64,000 bases of DNA from Coleophoma eucalyptorum (GCA_026120035.1 JALRME010000015.1:613830-677829); one strand, 5' to 3'; positions 33,337 through 46,645 are shown, counted from the stretch's first letter. The notes: generated from the letters alone by a model not told the origin. Numbers and translations: made by a program.

Positions 33337-34768
33337 ATGGCTAAGAAATTTGATATTGTTGTTTTCCCGGGGGATTATGGAGGACCTGAGGTTATGGCAG
33401 AAGGTCTCAAGGTATGTCACACTGATACCGCTGCTGATGACGAAATACTTTCAGTATACTGTCGATGACAGCAGCAATTCACTGATGATGGCCAGGTGTT
33501 AAGCGAGATTGAACGTCAGTATCACTCCGAGGTGTCCTTCAACCTCAAATATCATTTGATAGGGGGAGTAAGTCTACCATGCGGTGTTATATATCTTGTT
33601 ATTGGGTTTTGTTTTCGACTTGGCGTCGGTGGTCCCTAACGTGAGGCAGGCTTCCTTTGATGCTCATGGCACCCCAATCACAGAAGAAGCCCTTAACGAT
33701 GCGAAGGCGGCCTCGGCTGTACTTCTTGGTGCTGTCGGTGGTCCGGTAAGCTTCTTCCTCGCCACCAACTAGCACATGTAGATGCGTCTATAAGGTAGAA
33801 ATATATGCTCCTGCTGACACATATGAAATATAGAAGTGGGACGGAACACCAATTCCAGTTGAGTCTGGCCTCGGGAGACTTCGAAAGACCTTAGATGCCT
33901 TTGGAAACATCCGTCCAGTGAACTTCATCGCCCCGTCCCTTGTGCATTCTTCGTCTTTTAAAGAGCACATTGTCAGTGGTGCAGATATTACCATTGTACG
34001 TGAGCTCACAGGGGGTATCTATTTTGGTACACGTCAAGAGCATGATGGCACATTCAATGCAGCATCTGACCTCGAGTACTATGATCGTGATTCGATTGTA
34101 CGAGCAGCCCGCTTAGCAGGAAAACTGGCGATGTCGAGGCAACCACCATTGCCGGTGATAAGCTTAGACAAAGCTAACTTGCTCGCTGCATGTGGCAGAC
34201 TGTGGCGAGGCGTAGTGAAGGAAGTATTCGCTACTGAATTTCCGACACTCAACTTAAGCCACATGTTGATTGACACTGCTGCAATGAATATGGCACGTCG
34301 TCCAACAGGTTTGAATGGTATAATACTAACAAGCAACATGTTTGGAGATATCATTAGCGATGAGGCGAGTGCCATTCCAGGGAGTCTAGGTCTCCTTCCA
34401 AGTGCTAGCCTGTGCGCAATTCCGGACGTGCTTGATGCCAGTAAAGTCCATGGCATATATGAACCCATTCACGGTACGCACTCAACTGGTACAAATATCT
34501 TGTGGGATATGGGGCTAATCGATATATAGGATCGGCACCCGATATTGCGGGCAAAGGTATCATAAACCCGACAGGCATGATACTCTCTGTAGCCATGATG
34601 TTACGGTACTCGTTAGCAATGCCGGAAGCGGCTAATTCCATCGAAGCCGCTGTCAGCAAGGTCATCGAAGAGGGTTGCCGAACATCTGATATAGGCGGAA
34701 ATACCTCCACAGCAGACTTTGGAGATGCTGTGGTTGCTTCATTAAAGAGTTGTTCTCATAGCGTCTAG
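33337..34768 (+). CDS. htyC: Isopropylmalate dehydrogenase paralogue for homotyrosine (HtyC-like)
   Basis: Exons 33337-33411, 33496-33567, 33650-33745, 33834-34473 and 34530-34768; 373 aa. The beta-decarboxylating dehydrogenase fold is clear: [10 protein letters not shown] at the start, [31 protein letters not shown], the metal-site region [13 protein letters not shown], and the cofactor region [15 protein letters not shown]. It should oxidise and decarboxylate the aryl analogue of 3-isopropylmalate with NAD+, giving the keto acid for the transaminase. It is third in the same-strand hty run. The usual E-x-x-x-R-x-R/Y substrate positions are retained around the E-L-T-G-G block, so the altered side-chain specificity must come from other pocket residues. 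Length is normal. Confidence 0.9.
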
Positions 34769-35825
34769 ATATCATATTTCTTGACGGCGTTGCTTATCTA
34801 CTGATATCGTATTTGGCTTCTGTGACGATCAGCAACACTGTCCACGAAAATCATGAAAGTAGATATGGCGCTATAGCCACGTGTGTCAGTCTTTCTCGAT
34901 AATGATATCTGCGACCAAGAATAGATGATTTAAATATTTCGAGTTTTTCACTGCAGACTGGACTGGAACAGTTGTCAATCCAGTCGGTTCTTGAGCCCAA
35001 TGATCAACTCGTGCTTCAAGAATCGGCACTTGAGAATGCTTTAGCGATATAATATCGTAAACTTTAAGTAGGATGTAATTAGCTTGTAGATAAGGCTATT
35101 TGTAAGTATTATAAGACACTCTCAGGGTAATTTAGCTAGTTATAGCACTTATAACCTCTCCATCTTCTAGAATGTTACTTACCAGGTTATCTTTTCAAGA
35201 AAGAGCTGAGAAGTTATTTATGAATGAAGATGTTCTTGTAAAATATAGTGGCTAAAATATTATTTATAGGCTTTAAACCTAGTAGTAGAACATCATATTC
35301 GGTCAATTTTCAGAAGCAGTCTAGTGTAAGTTTTTAGTTCTTATTTTCTAATTGCGTATTTGCGCAGCGAGAGGTTGAAACTATGGATTTAATCTAGTCT
35401 TCTGGTTGTTTAATTAGCATCGTAAAATGTTATAGATTGCTTCTAGGATATGCATAGGCATACAGATGGGAATTGAGCCTTATCTAACATACCTAGATAA
35501 ACCATATTTAACGTTCATTGGCTCTATATTAATGGGATTGATTTGGAAGCAATGGCGATGTAACAACCAAAAATAAACATACTTATCTTAAAGAGGGAGT
35601 TATAAATCATGGTTATTTGATTGGCCAAGCATGCAGATGTATTAACCAGATATGGCTAGCCTAAATCATCGCAACTGAGGTACATTATGATAACTTAGCT
35701 CGCTTATATGAAGCGCGGAACCCATCCCCATCTTACAACCATCAGGTTTGCAATGCACACGAGGGTTCCTTCTTAATTATTACACACTCGAACTCTCCGA
35801 CTCTTCAAATAGTACAAAATACATA
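34769..35825. other. 1.06-kb AT-rich intergenic region
   Basis: No gene. Very AT-rich between 35.0 and 35.6 kb. Promoter of the dehydratase gene at the right end. Confidence 0.55.
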
Positions 35826-38800
35826 ATGGCGAAATCAACAATCGTGTACAATTTGAATGACAGTTTTCCAAAGGAGGCAGTCAATTCAATTCACTCTTTA
35901 CTTGAAATTCTATCACGCACTCGAGGTGTTGTGGTAGACGAGCAGTCAGATGATGAAACATCACAGAGTGTTCTCTCAAGTACGGATGACCGGATACATA
36001 TTAGAGGGTCAGATAACTCACATTTCGATTCAACAAACTCTTGTCTCGAGGATTTCCTGAACCGTCTCTGTGAAGCTCTTGATACCGTTGGTAAGGATGC
36101 CGAAGCAGAGGCATTTCGACATGCTTTTCAACTATATCAGATTGATAGGGAGCGTAATAGTCATCAGTCTGAAGACTCGATTTCTAACGGACAGGTCAGA
36201 AACGAGCAGTTCGAAGATTTGGAGTTCCTTGTCGAAGCGTGGCTAGAATCCTTGAATTCTGCAGAATCATCCAGAGCATTGCCAACTCCTTTGCAAGCGA
36301 AGTCTTCGGAAACTCGGTCCATGACGCTGGCAGAGAAGATATTTGCTCATCACGCATTTTCACTTCCGTCTCCCAATGGCTTAACAGCAGGCGAGCTGGT
36401 AAGGGTTTCTATAGACTGGATCATAGCAAGTGAGCTGTCTTGGGTGGTACGTAAAAACAAGAAAACCATAGCAACCAGCAATTAAGGATCTCAATTGACA
36501 AATTTATAGGGCATGAAACATAGCATGCTCAGCATTGGAGAACAGCCATCAGTCTGGCGAAATGATCGCTTTTGGCTGGCTGGAGATCACACTGTTGAAC
36601 CCCGGACATATGACCAACCTCGAGTGAGAGATCTTCTCGACGGTTTGCAGGATGCCAAGCATCAATTCAAGATGACAGAGAACCAGGGTTCGAATGTACT
36701 GTCTCCATAGCAGCATATTTCATACTGAACCTCGATTACTGACATCATAGTAGTACACCATTCTCCATACAGAATTCGTTCGCGAACGAGCTGAACCAGG
36801 AGCCCTCGCACTCGGCTCTGACTCGCATACTTGCTCGGCTGGAGCTGTCAGTTGTCTTGCAATCGGACTTGGTGCGGCTGATGTGATGGCAGCACTTGCG
36901 ACTGGCGAGACGTGGATCAAAGTCCCTGAGTCCATAAGAATTGAGTTCACTGGAGAGCCAGCTTGGTATATTCGTGGCAAAGATGTCATACTCTATATTC
37001 TAAAGGAACTTAAGCGAAATACCTTCGCTGCGGATAGGATCGTCGAGTTCGGTGGTCCCGGAGCTAAATATCTTTCCTGCGATGCGAGGTTTGCAATAAC
37101 TAACATGTGTACCGTGAGTCATCACGAGGCATTTACTTTGATTCAGAGACTAACAGGCAGACTTAGGAGCTGGGCGGCGTGACAGGTATCTTTGTTCCAG
37201 ATGAAGTCACAAACGCATTTGTATCGTCTCGATCGCAAAGCAAGTACAAGTCAAACTCTCTCTATTTTCAACCCGACGAAGATGCTTCTTACGCAGCTAC
37301 ATTTCAGATTGACCTAAACTTGGTAGAGTCTTTCATCGCTCTCTACCCGTCTCCAGACAATGTCGTACCCGTGTCAGAAAAACTTGACATGAAATTCGAC
37401 GGCTGCTTCATAGGGGCCTGTACCACTACCGAAGAAGATCTTGTCCTCGGGGCGCTTGTACTCGAAGCTGGACTCAAGAATGGGCTGAGTTTAGTACCTG
37501 GAAAGCGTATGGTTGTCCCTGGAAGTATACCTATCGTTAACAGTCTGAAAAGCTTGGGCTTATTAGACATATACACACAAGCTGGCTTTGAACAACCAGC
37601 AGTCAGCTGTAGTTTGTGCCTCGGGATGGGAGCGGATCGTGCCGGTGAGGGAGAGAATTGGCTATCATCTCAGAATCGCAATTTCAAGAATCGAATGGGC
37701 AAAGGTTTGCCGCTAAATTTGTTACTGCACCAAAAATTTGCTAATTCTTTTATAGGGTCAACTGGACATATCTGCTCTGCAGCGACTGTAGCTGCATCTT
37801 CATTCAGCATGCAACTGACCAACCCAGCAGCGCTGCTATCCCAAGTCTCCTCTGATAGATACAAATCGCTGCTTGAGAGCTGCCAGAGCAACAAGAATCG
37901 ATCGCAAAGGGTTAGATCTTCGAAAAAGTCCAATATTCGAAACTCTGAGTCCGTGATGCCCCCATACGTGGAGCCACATCTATATCCTAGTCCATCTTCG
38001 ACTGGTAAAGTTATTGAAACAAATCCCATAAGTGAGGTCGAACAGGAAACTAGCGGGACGCCTAATATCATTGAAAGTAAGGTATATGCTCTTGGAGACT
38101 TTGTTGACACAGATGCGGTAAGTAAAGGTTTCCCTCTTTCCCTTTTCAAATACCCAGGGAGACATTAACCTCAAGATTGCTGACAAATTTTTCAAGATTA
38201 TCCCTGCCGCATTTATCCTTGAGAGTCCAACAGATGTTCTCCTTGGTAGCCATGCGCTGGAGTTCACTAATCCGGACTTCCGGGACAAGGTACGTCAAGG
38301 CATGCGTGTAGTTGTAGGTGGCAAAGCATTTGGCTGCGGCTCGTCTCGCGAAGAAGCACCGCGGGCTCTAAAAGGTACGTCCTTTTTATTACGTATTTTC
38401 CCATAGCAGCAAAGGCTCGATGTGTCTGTTTGGATATCGTCGCATTTCCATCATAAGATCTACTGTCTTGTGGCTAATGGGTGACATGGCTATCTAGGAC
38501 TTGGGGTAGAGTGTGTAATCGCCAAGTCGTTCTCTTTTATCTACGGCCGCAATCAACCTAACATAGGTCTACTGGGTATCAACATTCTGGATGAGAGCTT
38601 TTATGAGCTCGCCAAAATAGGCTCAGACATCAGGATTGATCTTCCTGGAAGGGTTGTGCAAATTGAGGGACGATCTTTCTCATTTGCGTTGGATGATATG
38701 GAGCTATCTTTGATCAAAAGCCGGGGATTAGCTACTGCATATAAGAAATTTGGCAAGAGCGTGTTTGCATCGTTATGTAGCACTGGGAGTACTCTGGTGG

Positions 38801-38868
38801 CGTCAGAGCTTGCAGATTTAAAGTTAAAGGGCGAAAGCGATGAGAGAAGCACAGTTCTCGCTTGGTAG
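35826..38868 (+). CDS. htyD: Aconitase-family isopropylmalate dehydratase paralogue with extra N-terminal region (HtyD-like)
   Basis: Exons 35826-36446, 36510-36695, 36754-37113, 37167-37704, 37756-38117, 38197-38374 and 38498-38868; 871 aa. The aconitase core starts near residue 185 ([11 protein letters not shown]) and holds L-G-S-D-S-H-T-C, the three [4Fe-4S] cysteines in [10 protein letters not shown] and [11 protein letters not shown], and the swivel domain with [14 protein letters not shown]. So LeuC- and LeuD-type parts are fused as in fungi. About 185 acidic, helical residues precede the core and are not part of the ordinary enzyme. A ~70-residue polar linker joins the two parts. It should isomerise the HtyA product. 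Splice points rebuild known blocks; exon 3's acceptor (TAG at 36753) is the least certain. Confidence 0.85.
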
Positions 38869-39885
38869 TTTGTACCAAGGCCTGCTAAGTTGCAGGTTAA
38901 ATTGCTGTTTTGGTGTTTGGTAGACGAGTGTCGAGTGTTTTCAAACCTAGCAGTTGGCTGTATGGTGTTATATTCCCCAATTTGAGAGTCGGTCAATTTA
39001 AAACCCTATCTGCCAATTAGCCGCAAATAAGCTATATACCATCCGTTAAAAGGAGGTCTTAATATGGCACATTGGTGACTTTTATTGTCACTTAGTCAAA
39101 ACCTAAACCATATAACTTTCACAACAATTTCAAGCTATTATAAATAAGTATTACTATTGATAGTTGTAAATGTATAGAAGTTCACTGTTATAACATTCGT
39201 TGCCGTATAGGCCTTGACAAATAGTTCTTCTCAATTATACCTTACTACTCTATGTTTTTATAAGTGATTGTAGATGTAAATACAGTCAATCATGATAGTC
39301 ATACGAAAGAGGTAAAATTATACAGATAAAATAGATAGAAGGTACTACCAACCTAGTTAATCCTATAATCAAAAGCAATACCTCCTTAGTATTAAAACAA
39401 CTTATCGATACGAATAGAATCAACCAAAAGGACGTAGAATATTTAGAACGTTGAAATAGGAGCTCTAAGAGTACTTTAAAGTTCCTAGTATTGGAATAGA
39501 ATAACGTACACCTAGTATGTAACCTAATCATATACTACATTCGTTGATAGGATATAACCTATCGATAATACGTATATATAGAGAGAATTAAAAACTACCT
39601 ATAATACCGTATACCCTATAATTGAAGCCCATGATACTATGAGAAGGTCTGTACGTTGTAAATGCATACCAACAAGTCTGCTGCTATCTGGAAAATAAGA
39701 AAGTTTTATCTGACTAAAGGTACTCGGTCTAGTTCAGGGTAAATTTTTTGACTTTGACAGTCTGGTCAAGAGCTTATCTCGAGCTAATTCTTAACCCCCA
39801 AGTCTATACATGGCATTTAGTAGTATTATTCTACCGCACAATACTTAAGCTTTGCCAAAACCTGCATGAATCTCTGAACCAGTGA
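38869..39885. other. 1-kb AT-rich spacer between htyD-like gene and first P450
   Basis: Convergent 3' ends with no gene. 39.0-39.6 kb is strongly AT-rich and may include decayed repeat sequence; a stretch on the minus strand (39286-39531) is open but gives no recognised protein. Confidence 0.5.
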
Positions 39886-41640
39886 CTATACCTGCCGCCT
39901 TTTCACCCGGATACTCAAACTGCTGTCGGGCTTCGCAGTCCCTACCGTGACTTTGCTTTCCACCTTTGAAGATAACTTTTCCACGTCGTAACTTTGCACC
40001 AAATAAGCTAACATTAGCTTCATCACTTGTGCTGCAAAGAAGCGGCCTTGACATGCATGACGTCCGTGGCCAAATGGCAAAAATTTGTCGGTCGTGGTGA
40101 CGATAGATATCTTGGACTGGTGAGGTTCGTCCCCTGTGTATCTGTCCTTTTCACAAGGCTTCACAAAGCGAAAGGCTTGAAATTCGTCAGGTGAAGGGTA
40201 AAACTCTGGGTCTCGGTGGATTGCATGCGCAGGCACACAGACTCGGATACCAGAAGGTACGGACAATGGACTGCTTTCTTTGCCGTTGGCATTGAACTGG
40301 GTTCCATGTGGATCTACAACCATTCGAGTCAACGCTACGTATCCAAGGTCTGAGTATCTCATTGACTCGCGGATTGTTGAGTCAATGCACACGAGTTCAT
40401 CGAGACCGCTCTTGGTCCATTGGCCATTATTCTCTTTAAGCACGCGATCACACTCCTGGCGAAGACCGGTTACAAAGTCTTCGGAGTGAGGTGAGCGGTA
40501 AAGATCAAGAATAGTATGGGTCATAGACATGTTAATGGTTTCAATGGCGACGAAGTTAAGCTTGAGGATACGTTGAGTAATCAGGTGAGGATCAAGCTCT
40601 TTGGGGTCATTACGATTAAAGGCTTCTTCGATAATCCATTGAAGCACATCGAGCTGAATTTCAAATCAGTCTAAATATCCTGTTAAGGGATAGGGAGTTT
40701 GGCCATGCGACTTACCGGCGGTTCCCACTCAGATTGAGGATTGGCTCGCTTCTCAAAGTTACACTGTAGCCTGTCTCTTACCACTGGGAGACAGATTCTT
40801 GAGCAAATATCGCGGTGTTTGCGGTTTGAGTAGGTGACAAGTGGTGCGAGCAGAGTTCGTATCGGCTGCGGAAGCATCCGCAGGATGATTGCACTCTTGC
40901 CGACCCCTTCTGAATAAAGTTTAGAGTGCTCCAAGAAATCCTCATTCCGACAAATTTCTCGGCCTGCAAAAATCCGGTTCGCAGTTCGAGTGATAATCTT
41001 TTCGCATGTTGCTGAGACTCTTACCTCCGTGTAAGACATGTCAGCACCCCAGTATTTTTTGAAGCTTTGATCAAGCTCATCATAAATAGAATCTATCAAT
41101 TGAGGGAGCTTTCGATTCAATTGACGGTTTATAACATCATATTGGATGGGCACGTCGACAACATGACGACCGAGGGTGCCTGTCGTATACTCGTGTTGGA
41201 GCTGTTGCTCGTGGATAATTTTCATATCAATCTCTGAATCGGTCTTTGCGAGAAGCTCAGGAATGCTGGAAGGAGGTAGCACGAGCCATGGTTTCTCGAC
41301 AATCATCGGCAAAACGAAAGCTCTCTTTTGTCTTGAAAACTGTTCTCCTGTTAGCTATGGTACCGTGAATATCTTCAGTATCGTATGTTCTTACGCATTG
41401 ATAGCCATCGGTTAGCATCTGGCGTATGCCGCCGATGGAGCGAAATTTTGCTCTTATCTTAGGAAATAATTCTTCACGAACACCTGTCCATGCTTGAGCG
41501 CCCCAGAATCGATTATGGACCGTGAAGCGTGCAAGCACAAGATGAGCCGTGAGGCTTACTATTAACAAGCTAAGTACGCTGCTGAATAATGTCTGTTCGC
41601 CGATGATGCGCTCCATACGAGCAATTGTGTCTGAAAGCAT
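39886..41640 (-). CDS. Cytochrome P450 monooxygenase (first of divergent pair)
   Basis: Exons 41640-41395, 41339-40716 and 40653-39886; 545 aa. An N-terminal membrane anchor (about residues 15-35) is followed by the expected landmarks: L-P-P-S-S-I-P-E-L-L-A-K early, an I-helix F-V-A-I-E-T-I-N where the usual A-G-x-D/E-T-T is expected, the E-x-x-R in I-R-E-S-M-R, and the heme loop F-L-P-F-G-H-G-R-H-A-C-Q-G. It belongs to the fungal ER-bound P450 type. Echinocandin clusters carry two P450s: EcdH-type (ornithine C4 and C5 hydroxylation) and HtyF-type (homotyrosine C4 hydroxylation). Which of the two this is cannot be decided by eye. The other P450 is read away from it across a 1.3-kb shared promoter region. 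Confidence 0.88.
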
Positions 41641-42977
41641 TTTGCAACATATACGAGGCTGCAAACGTCAAGGTTGACGCCCGATTCAAATATTATATGC
41701 GTTTCCTAATCACAAAATAAACAGAGAGTAGCCTGAAGCCCTATATTTAAATAATATCGAATGTGAAATGGATCCGCCATCTAGTTGCTAAATCTGCTGA
41801 TTTGAAGTTTGCGCCAACCTCGCTTGCTGCACTGTTGCTGGAACAGCTGACATAGGGTATCAATCACTTTAAACCACTTGAAATTTCCTACGCACATTCT
41901 TGGGGGGCAATGCTGAGACCTTTGTCAAGCGTACGTAGCAGCTTGGCCATACTTGACCAGCATAAAGAGATAATTGAGGATTTCGCAAGGCGAGTATCTG
42001 CTTGACAAGAGCACTGGTTTTTGCTGACATGGATCGGTATATAATACAAATATCCTCAGGTTACTTTCATATGGGTAAGGGTGCAAGGCGTTACTGATAG
42101 AGAGGCGAATGGTCTGTTTGTAATTTCTGCTGTATTTAGACAACAGAATTCTCAATCACCTCCACCAGAGCATTAAACCCCCAAAAGCATTGGATGTAAG
42201 AAGCAGAAAATATCATGAGGACATTGATCTCACATTGCTCGTTGCTTGTGAAATATATATTTTATTGTTAATCTGTGTGAAGCGTGTTGCGTCGCAAAGC
42301 AAACGGCATCTGCTGATGGTTGTGGCCACTTAGATGACGGCAATTACATAATCCCAACAAGACGCCGGGTAGACTATTTTAGAGGTGAGCTGCTGACATA
42401 ACCTAGCATGATGGTCCACACAACTAAACGGTCACGAAATTTCGCTCTTTCTATAATGAAATGATGGCCATAATCCTGATTTGGTGGTCAAATAATGGGG
42501 AGTTTTGCAGTATATATGTTTGGGAGAGCCCAATACCTCTCTTCTCAAACGGGAACGGCTCACATGAAACAGGTAAATTTTGGTATTAGGAAGGGGATAA
42601 GATGGTAAAGTCTCTATTACAGAGAGATTCAAAGGCGTTCTTTGAATTCCATGCCAGTTTCAATCTAATCAAATCAAGTCTGCGTATTATTTTATTGTCA
42701 TTCTCAAATATGAGGTGTTGAGGTGAGATTCAACCATTAAAGGTTAGGTGTCGTGGAACCCCTGGTGAATGTGTCCCATATGGCTACAAATGTCGCCTAA
42801 AAACGCGTCTTCTGGGTCTATAATCAGCTGTTTGATGCTCACTAAAAGTACAGATCTTTCAAGTATCTTAATCTTGCGCCACTTGTTCCTTGAGCTCATT
42901 GCAAGATCTCGAGTACTTCTTCAACTCTCTTCCTTCATCTCTGTTGCTTCATCTTCAATCTTCAGTCTATCAAAGCA
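41641..42977. other. 1.34-kb divergent promoter region of the P450 pair
   Basis: No gene. Holds both promoters; AT-rich with TATA-like runs (for example ATATATATTTTATTG near 42251). The leader just before 42978 is pyrimidine-rich. Confidence 0.55.
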
Positions 42978-44688
42978 ATGATCCCAGCAATGATCTCAGC
43001 CGTGGTCCCGATAATTACCTCCACAAATTTTCTTCGTTATGGAGCAATTGGATTTGTCCTAATTGCTTTCCTCGCCTACTCACTTAACAGATTGACAACC
43101 TGGGAATACTCAATCCCAAGTGAAGTGCAATGGATTGATCGTCGCAAGGAGTCCTTCTCCTATCTTCGTGCAAAGGCTCGATCTCTTGTCAGAAACAAAG
43201 AAAATGTACTTGATGCATATTTTAAGGTATTCTTGATTCCAACCCCACCTTGAAGTTATTGTACTCATTAGTTTACAGTTCAATAAACTTGGTAATGCTG
43301 CAGCGTGCGCAGTCGCTTTCGGTCGTCCTTTATTACTTCTGCCACCTACCTTCATCCGCTGGATTGTTGATCAACCTGAATCTGTCATAAGTTTGGATCC
43401 GATACACGATGACTTCCATGCATTTGTTGGAGACGATCTCATCGGTGATCATAGCGTGCAGGAGCTGTTACGCCGAGAGCTGACTCTCAACCTGGACAAG
43501 TTAACCTCTATGATAAGCGAAGAGATTGTTTGTGCCTTAGATGACGTATTGGGAGACTCTCCTGAATGGAAATCCATTTCTCTTGCTGATGATTTGAAAA
43601 CAATCATTGCGCGGACCTCCAACAGAGTATTTATGGGCAAAGACTTGTGTAAGTCAATCCAATTCCGCACTTAGGACAATTTTTCTTTCACTTCCTAACT
43701 AGTTTTTTTCTCAGGCCGAAATGAAGATTATATAAATAATGCCAAGGGATTAGCAATGGTGGTTATGCCAGAAACCGTGATCCAAGATCTCGTACCGCAA
43801 ATTTTGAAAGGGCCGCTTTCAAGAATAACAAGAGTTTTCAACGACATGTATGCGATGAAAAGAATCACATCTCATTTGCTTCCTGTAGTAAGGCAGCGGT
43901 ATATTGACGTGAAGAACGTATTCGATGGTTCTGGGGACAAGACACAACTTCCTGACAACTTATTGACATGGATGATTCAAAAGTCAATTCGTCGAGGGGA
44001 ATCTTCAGCAAATATCGACAAGGTGTTAGTTGCACGAATTGGGATGGTCAACCTAGCAGCTATCGAAACTACTACTGCTGCCATGACTAAGAGCATCCTG
44101 GACCTAGTCACCTTAGGTGGTGAGAAAGGCTTCTTAAAAGATGTTGAGGAGGAAGCATTGGCCGTGATGGAAGGATGCAACTATTGCCCAGAAAAAAGCG
44201 ATGTTCTGAAGCTGAATTTGACCGAAAACGCTATCAAGGAGTCTCTCCGCCTCCAGGTCGCCTTTCCAGGTCTCATGCGCCAAGTGGTCAGCCCAAAAGG
44301 TGTTACGCTAGACAATGGCCTGCATGTGCCTTACGGTACTCGCGTTGGTGTATCCGCGGCTGGCATTCATGTTGACGACTCAGTCTATGAAAACGCCACA
44401 GCCTATAATCCGGGCAGATTCATGATCATGGATTTAGACGCTCGAGGTAAACCGAACCCATTGTGGAAAGGGACTGAGAACTACCTAGCCTTTGGTCTTG
44501 GCAGACGATCGTGTCCTGGCCGGTGGTATGTGACCGATCTGCTGAAACTCACTGTTGCCCATATCTTCTCGAAGTACGAGATCAAGTTTGAGAAGGCTGC
44601 TAAGAAGACAAGCGCACTACGAAAGATCCTTCCAGGTGCCCCTCAAGACCAAGTTATGATTAGACGTCGGTCGAAGGTAGTCCTGTGA
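42978..44688 (+). CDS. Cytochrome P450 monooxygenase (second of divergent pair)
   Basis: Exons 42978-43226, 43279-43648 and 43715-44688; 530 aa. Membrane helix at about 20-38 (Y-G-A-I-G-F-V-L-I-A-F-L-A-Y). The I-helix reads N-L-A-A-I-E-T-T-T, E-x-x-R is in I-K-E-S-L-R, and the heme loop is Y-L-A-F-G-L-G-R-R-S-C-P-G. The early F-x-F/G-R-P-L-L-L-L-P-P-T-F-I block and the general spacing match the other P450 in the window, so the two look like members of one broad clan, though not close copies. Expected role: one of the ornithine or homotyrosine hydroxylations of the lipopeptide, in the ER membrane. The two possible in-frame ATGs at the N-terminus (codons 1 and 5) cannot be told apart. Confidence 0.88.
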
Positions 44689-45392
44689 TGCGGTTAGATT
44701 ATGATACATGAAGTGCCAGTTTGTCCGTGTCTAAAGCACACGACCAAGTGCCACTTTGTCATCTCCAAGCATTGGATATATTGGACTGAGTTGCCTCTTG
44801 CATTATTGATGTCTTTAGCTTCTAGCAAGAGTGTCCTACAAATACAATAAGCCGCCAGTTATATTCATGAAATTATCAATCAAGTTCATCCGTTGAATTC
44901 CGCAAGGCTATAAACAGCGAAGAATCTATTCATTGTAGATTGGGATTCTCTGCCACCTCTACTAGCATTCAAAGCTATAGATTGTCTGTGTGGTAGTATC
45001 AAGTTGCACATTGTCAATCTACTATTGTATGTATATCAAAAAGTCGTCACTGGAAATTACACGCGAGTATTGTCTCGGTTACCGCTAACATAAGCGCTCG
45101 CTTAAATTATGGATACCTTAGCCTGAATTGATAGAGTCAGCCAATCACATATTTTGACCAAGTAGCGAGGATCACCAGTTGCTGACTTCGATGAAAACTG
45201 CGGAAAGTTCTATTTGAGACCAAGAATACGACCAAGAATACCTTCATCGAAACGCTTAGCTTGTGGCCTGTTGTCAGCTTAAACCTACATTTCCTGTTTA
45301 ATTAAATATACCATCACTTCCACCACGGACAGAAGCATTGTCTGCTTGTCGCGTCGAACTTTCTATCAATACACTTCACAAAGCTCGCCCAA
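44689..45392. other. Intergenic region before thioesterase
   Basis: 0.7 kb, no gene recognised; promoter of the thioesterase gene. Confidence 0.55.
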
Positions 45393-46353
45393 ATGGATCA
45401 AAACCCGATACTAATACAGAAACATCACTATCGCAAGACTTTTGCACAGAAGACACCTCCGGAGCCTCTGTTTCTGATACATGATGGAGGTGGAACAGTT
45501 TTCTCTTACTTTCTACTTGGGTCACTCGGGCGCAATGTCTACGGGATCTTCAACCCTCACTTCGGAACCGAGTTGACATGGGCAAATGGTATCGCAAGCA
45601 TGGCAGAACACTACGTCAAGTTTATCAAAGCTACCTATCCCTCTGGAGATATACTGCTTGGTGGTATGCTATAGTCATGCCAGGTCGTTGCACAGTCTAA
45701 CATTCTTCCTAGGCTGGTCTCTTGGCGGCCTTATTGCTGTACACATCGCACAGATTCTGTCCAGTGATCCCGAGCTAAACGTGACTGGTATCGTTATGAT
45801 AGACAGCACATTCCCTGCAGAAGGGCAACCCATCAAAACTCGCAGAATTGCCTTCAAAGCAGAAACGTCTACAACCCCAGAAATGGCAGAGAAGACACGC
45901 AAGTGTATGAACGAGGCCCACTTACAAGTCAGGCAATGGAACCCTCCAGTCTGGCGGGGTCCGGCAACAGAGGTCCTAGACAGTCAGACTCAGACGACAG
46001 GATTGAAAATAAATGATACTGCAGCACCTCTGAGCCCCCCTGCAATACTATTTCGGGCCACCGACGACGGCTTGAGTAGCCACCTAGATGTCAGTGAAGC
46101 TTCTGACACCGAGAAATCCAAGAATAGTGAATCTCGAGCATTAGGGTTCGACAGATACGAGAACTTTGACCTTCGAGATGTGGTAGATGTATCCGGTGAC
46201 CACTTTAGCATTTTTAGTAACGAGAACGTGAGTATAAACTTTACCATATAGAAACAGTCACGAGGTCTAATAGCATCCCAGATCCAGGAGTTGAGCAAAA
46301 AGCTCAAGGATGCATGCGATAGGTTGACAAGAAGTCCTAAGAATATTATGTAA
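45393..46353 (+). CDS. Stand-alone thioesterase (alpha/beta hydrolase, GLHYD-like)
   Basis: Exons 45393-45663, 45713-46227 and 46288-46353; 283 aa. Thioesterase-domain layout: P-L-F-L-I-H-D-G-G-G-T-V-F near the start (oxyanion loop), nucleophile elbow G-G-W-S-L-G-G-L-I-A formed across intron 1, and a late catalytic His in V-S-G-D-H-F-S-I-F. This is the type found at NRPS/PKS ends or as free type II enzymes. The pneumocandin cluster has a thioesterase (GLHYD). Since the NRPS here ends in a condensation-like domain, the free enzyme is more likely to remove wrong acyl or aminoacyl groups than to release the product. I extended the frame past a GTGAGT donor to a third exon (E-L-S-K-K-L-K-D-A-C), since that restores a typical terminal helix; without splicing the protein would end six residues later. 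Confidence 0.82.
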
Positions 46354-46645
46354 AAAATTCTTAATGATTTCTGGGAGAGCGATGGAGAGGTCGTGTATGG
46401 GATCGCAAGATCAATGGATTCAAGGTTGTGAACTGTAGCATGGAACTTATTATGGGATCTATTGAACGTGCGTGTTTTTTAAACTTAAGACAACTGAAGC
46501 ACACCATGAGAATATTAGGAGATAATAACTAGATTTCCTGCTAGGAATTCTGGATATGAGAGACTGACTCTTACGCTGTAGTACATATGGCAGCGATGGG
46601 TCAAAATGTATCAAATTAATGCTATCTTTCAATGAGCCGCTGAGC
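46354..46645. other. Convergent 3' spacer
   Basis: Short region between the convergent thioesterase and oxygenase genes; no feature seen. Confidence 0.6.

Noticed and set aside
45586..46251. Uninterrupted 221-codon frame as the thioesterase
   Set aside because: Its first part is out of frame with the conserved N-terminal strand; splicing at 45664-45712 restores the nucleophile elbow with correct upstream sequence.
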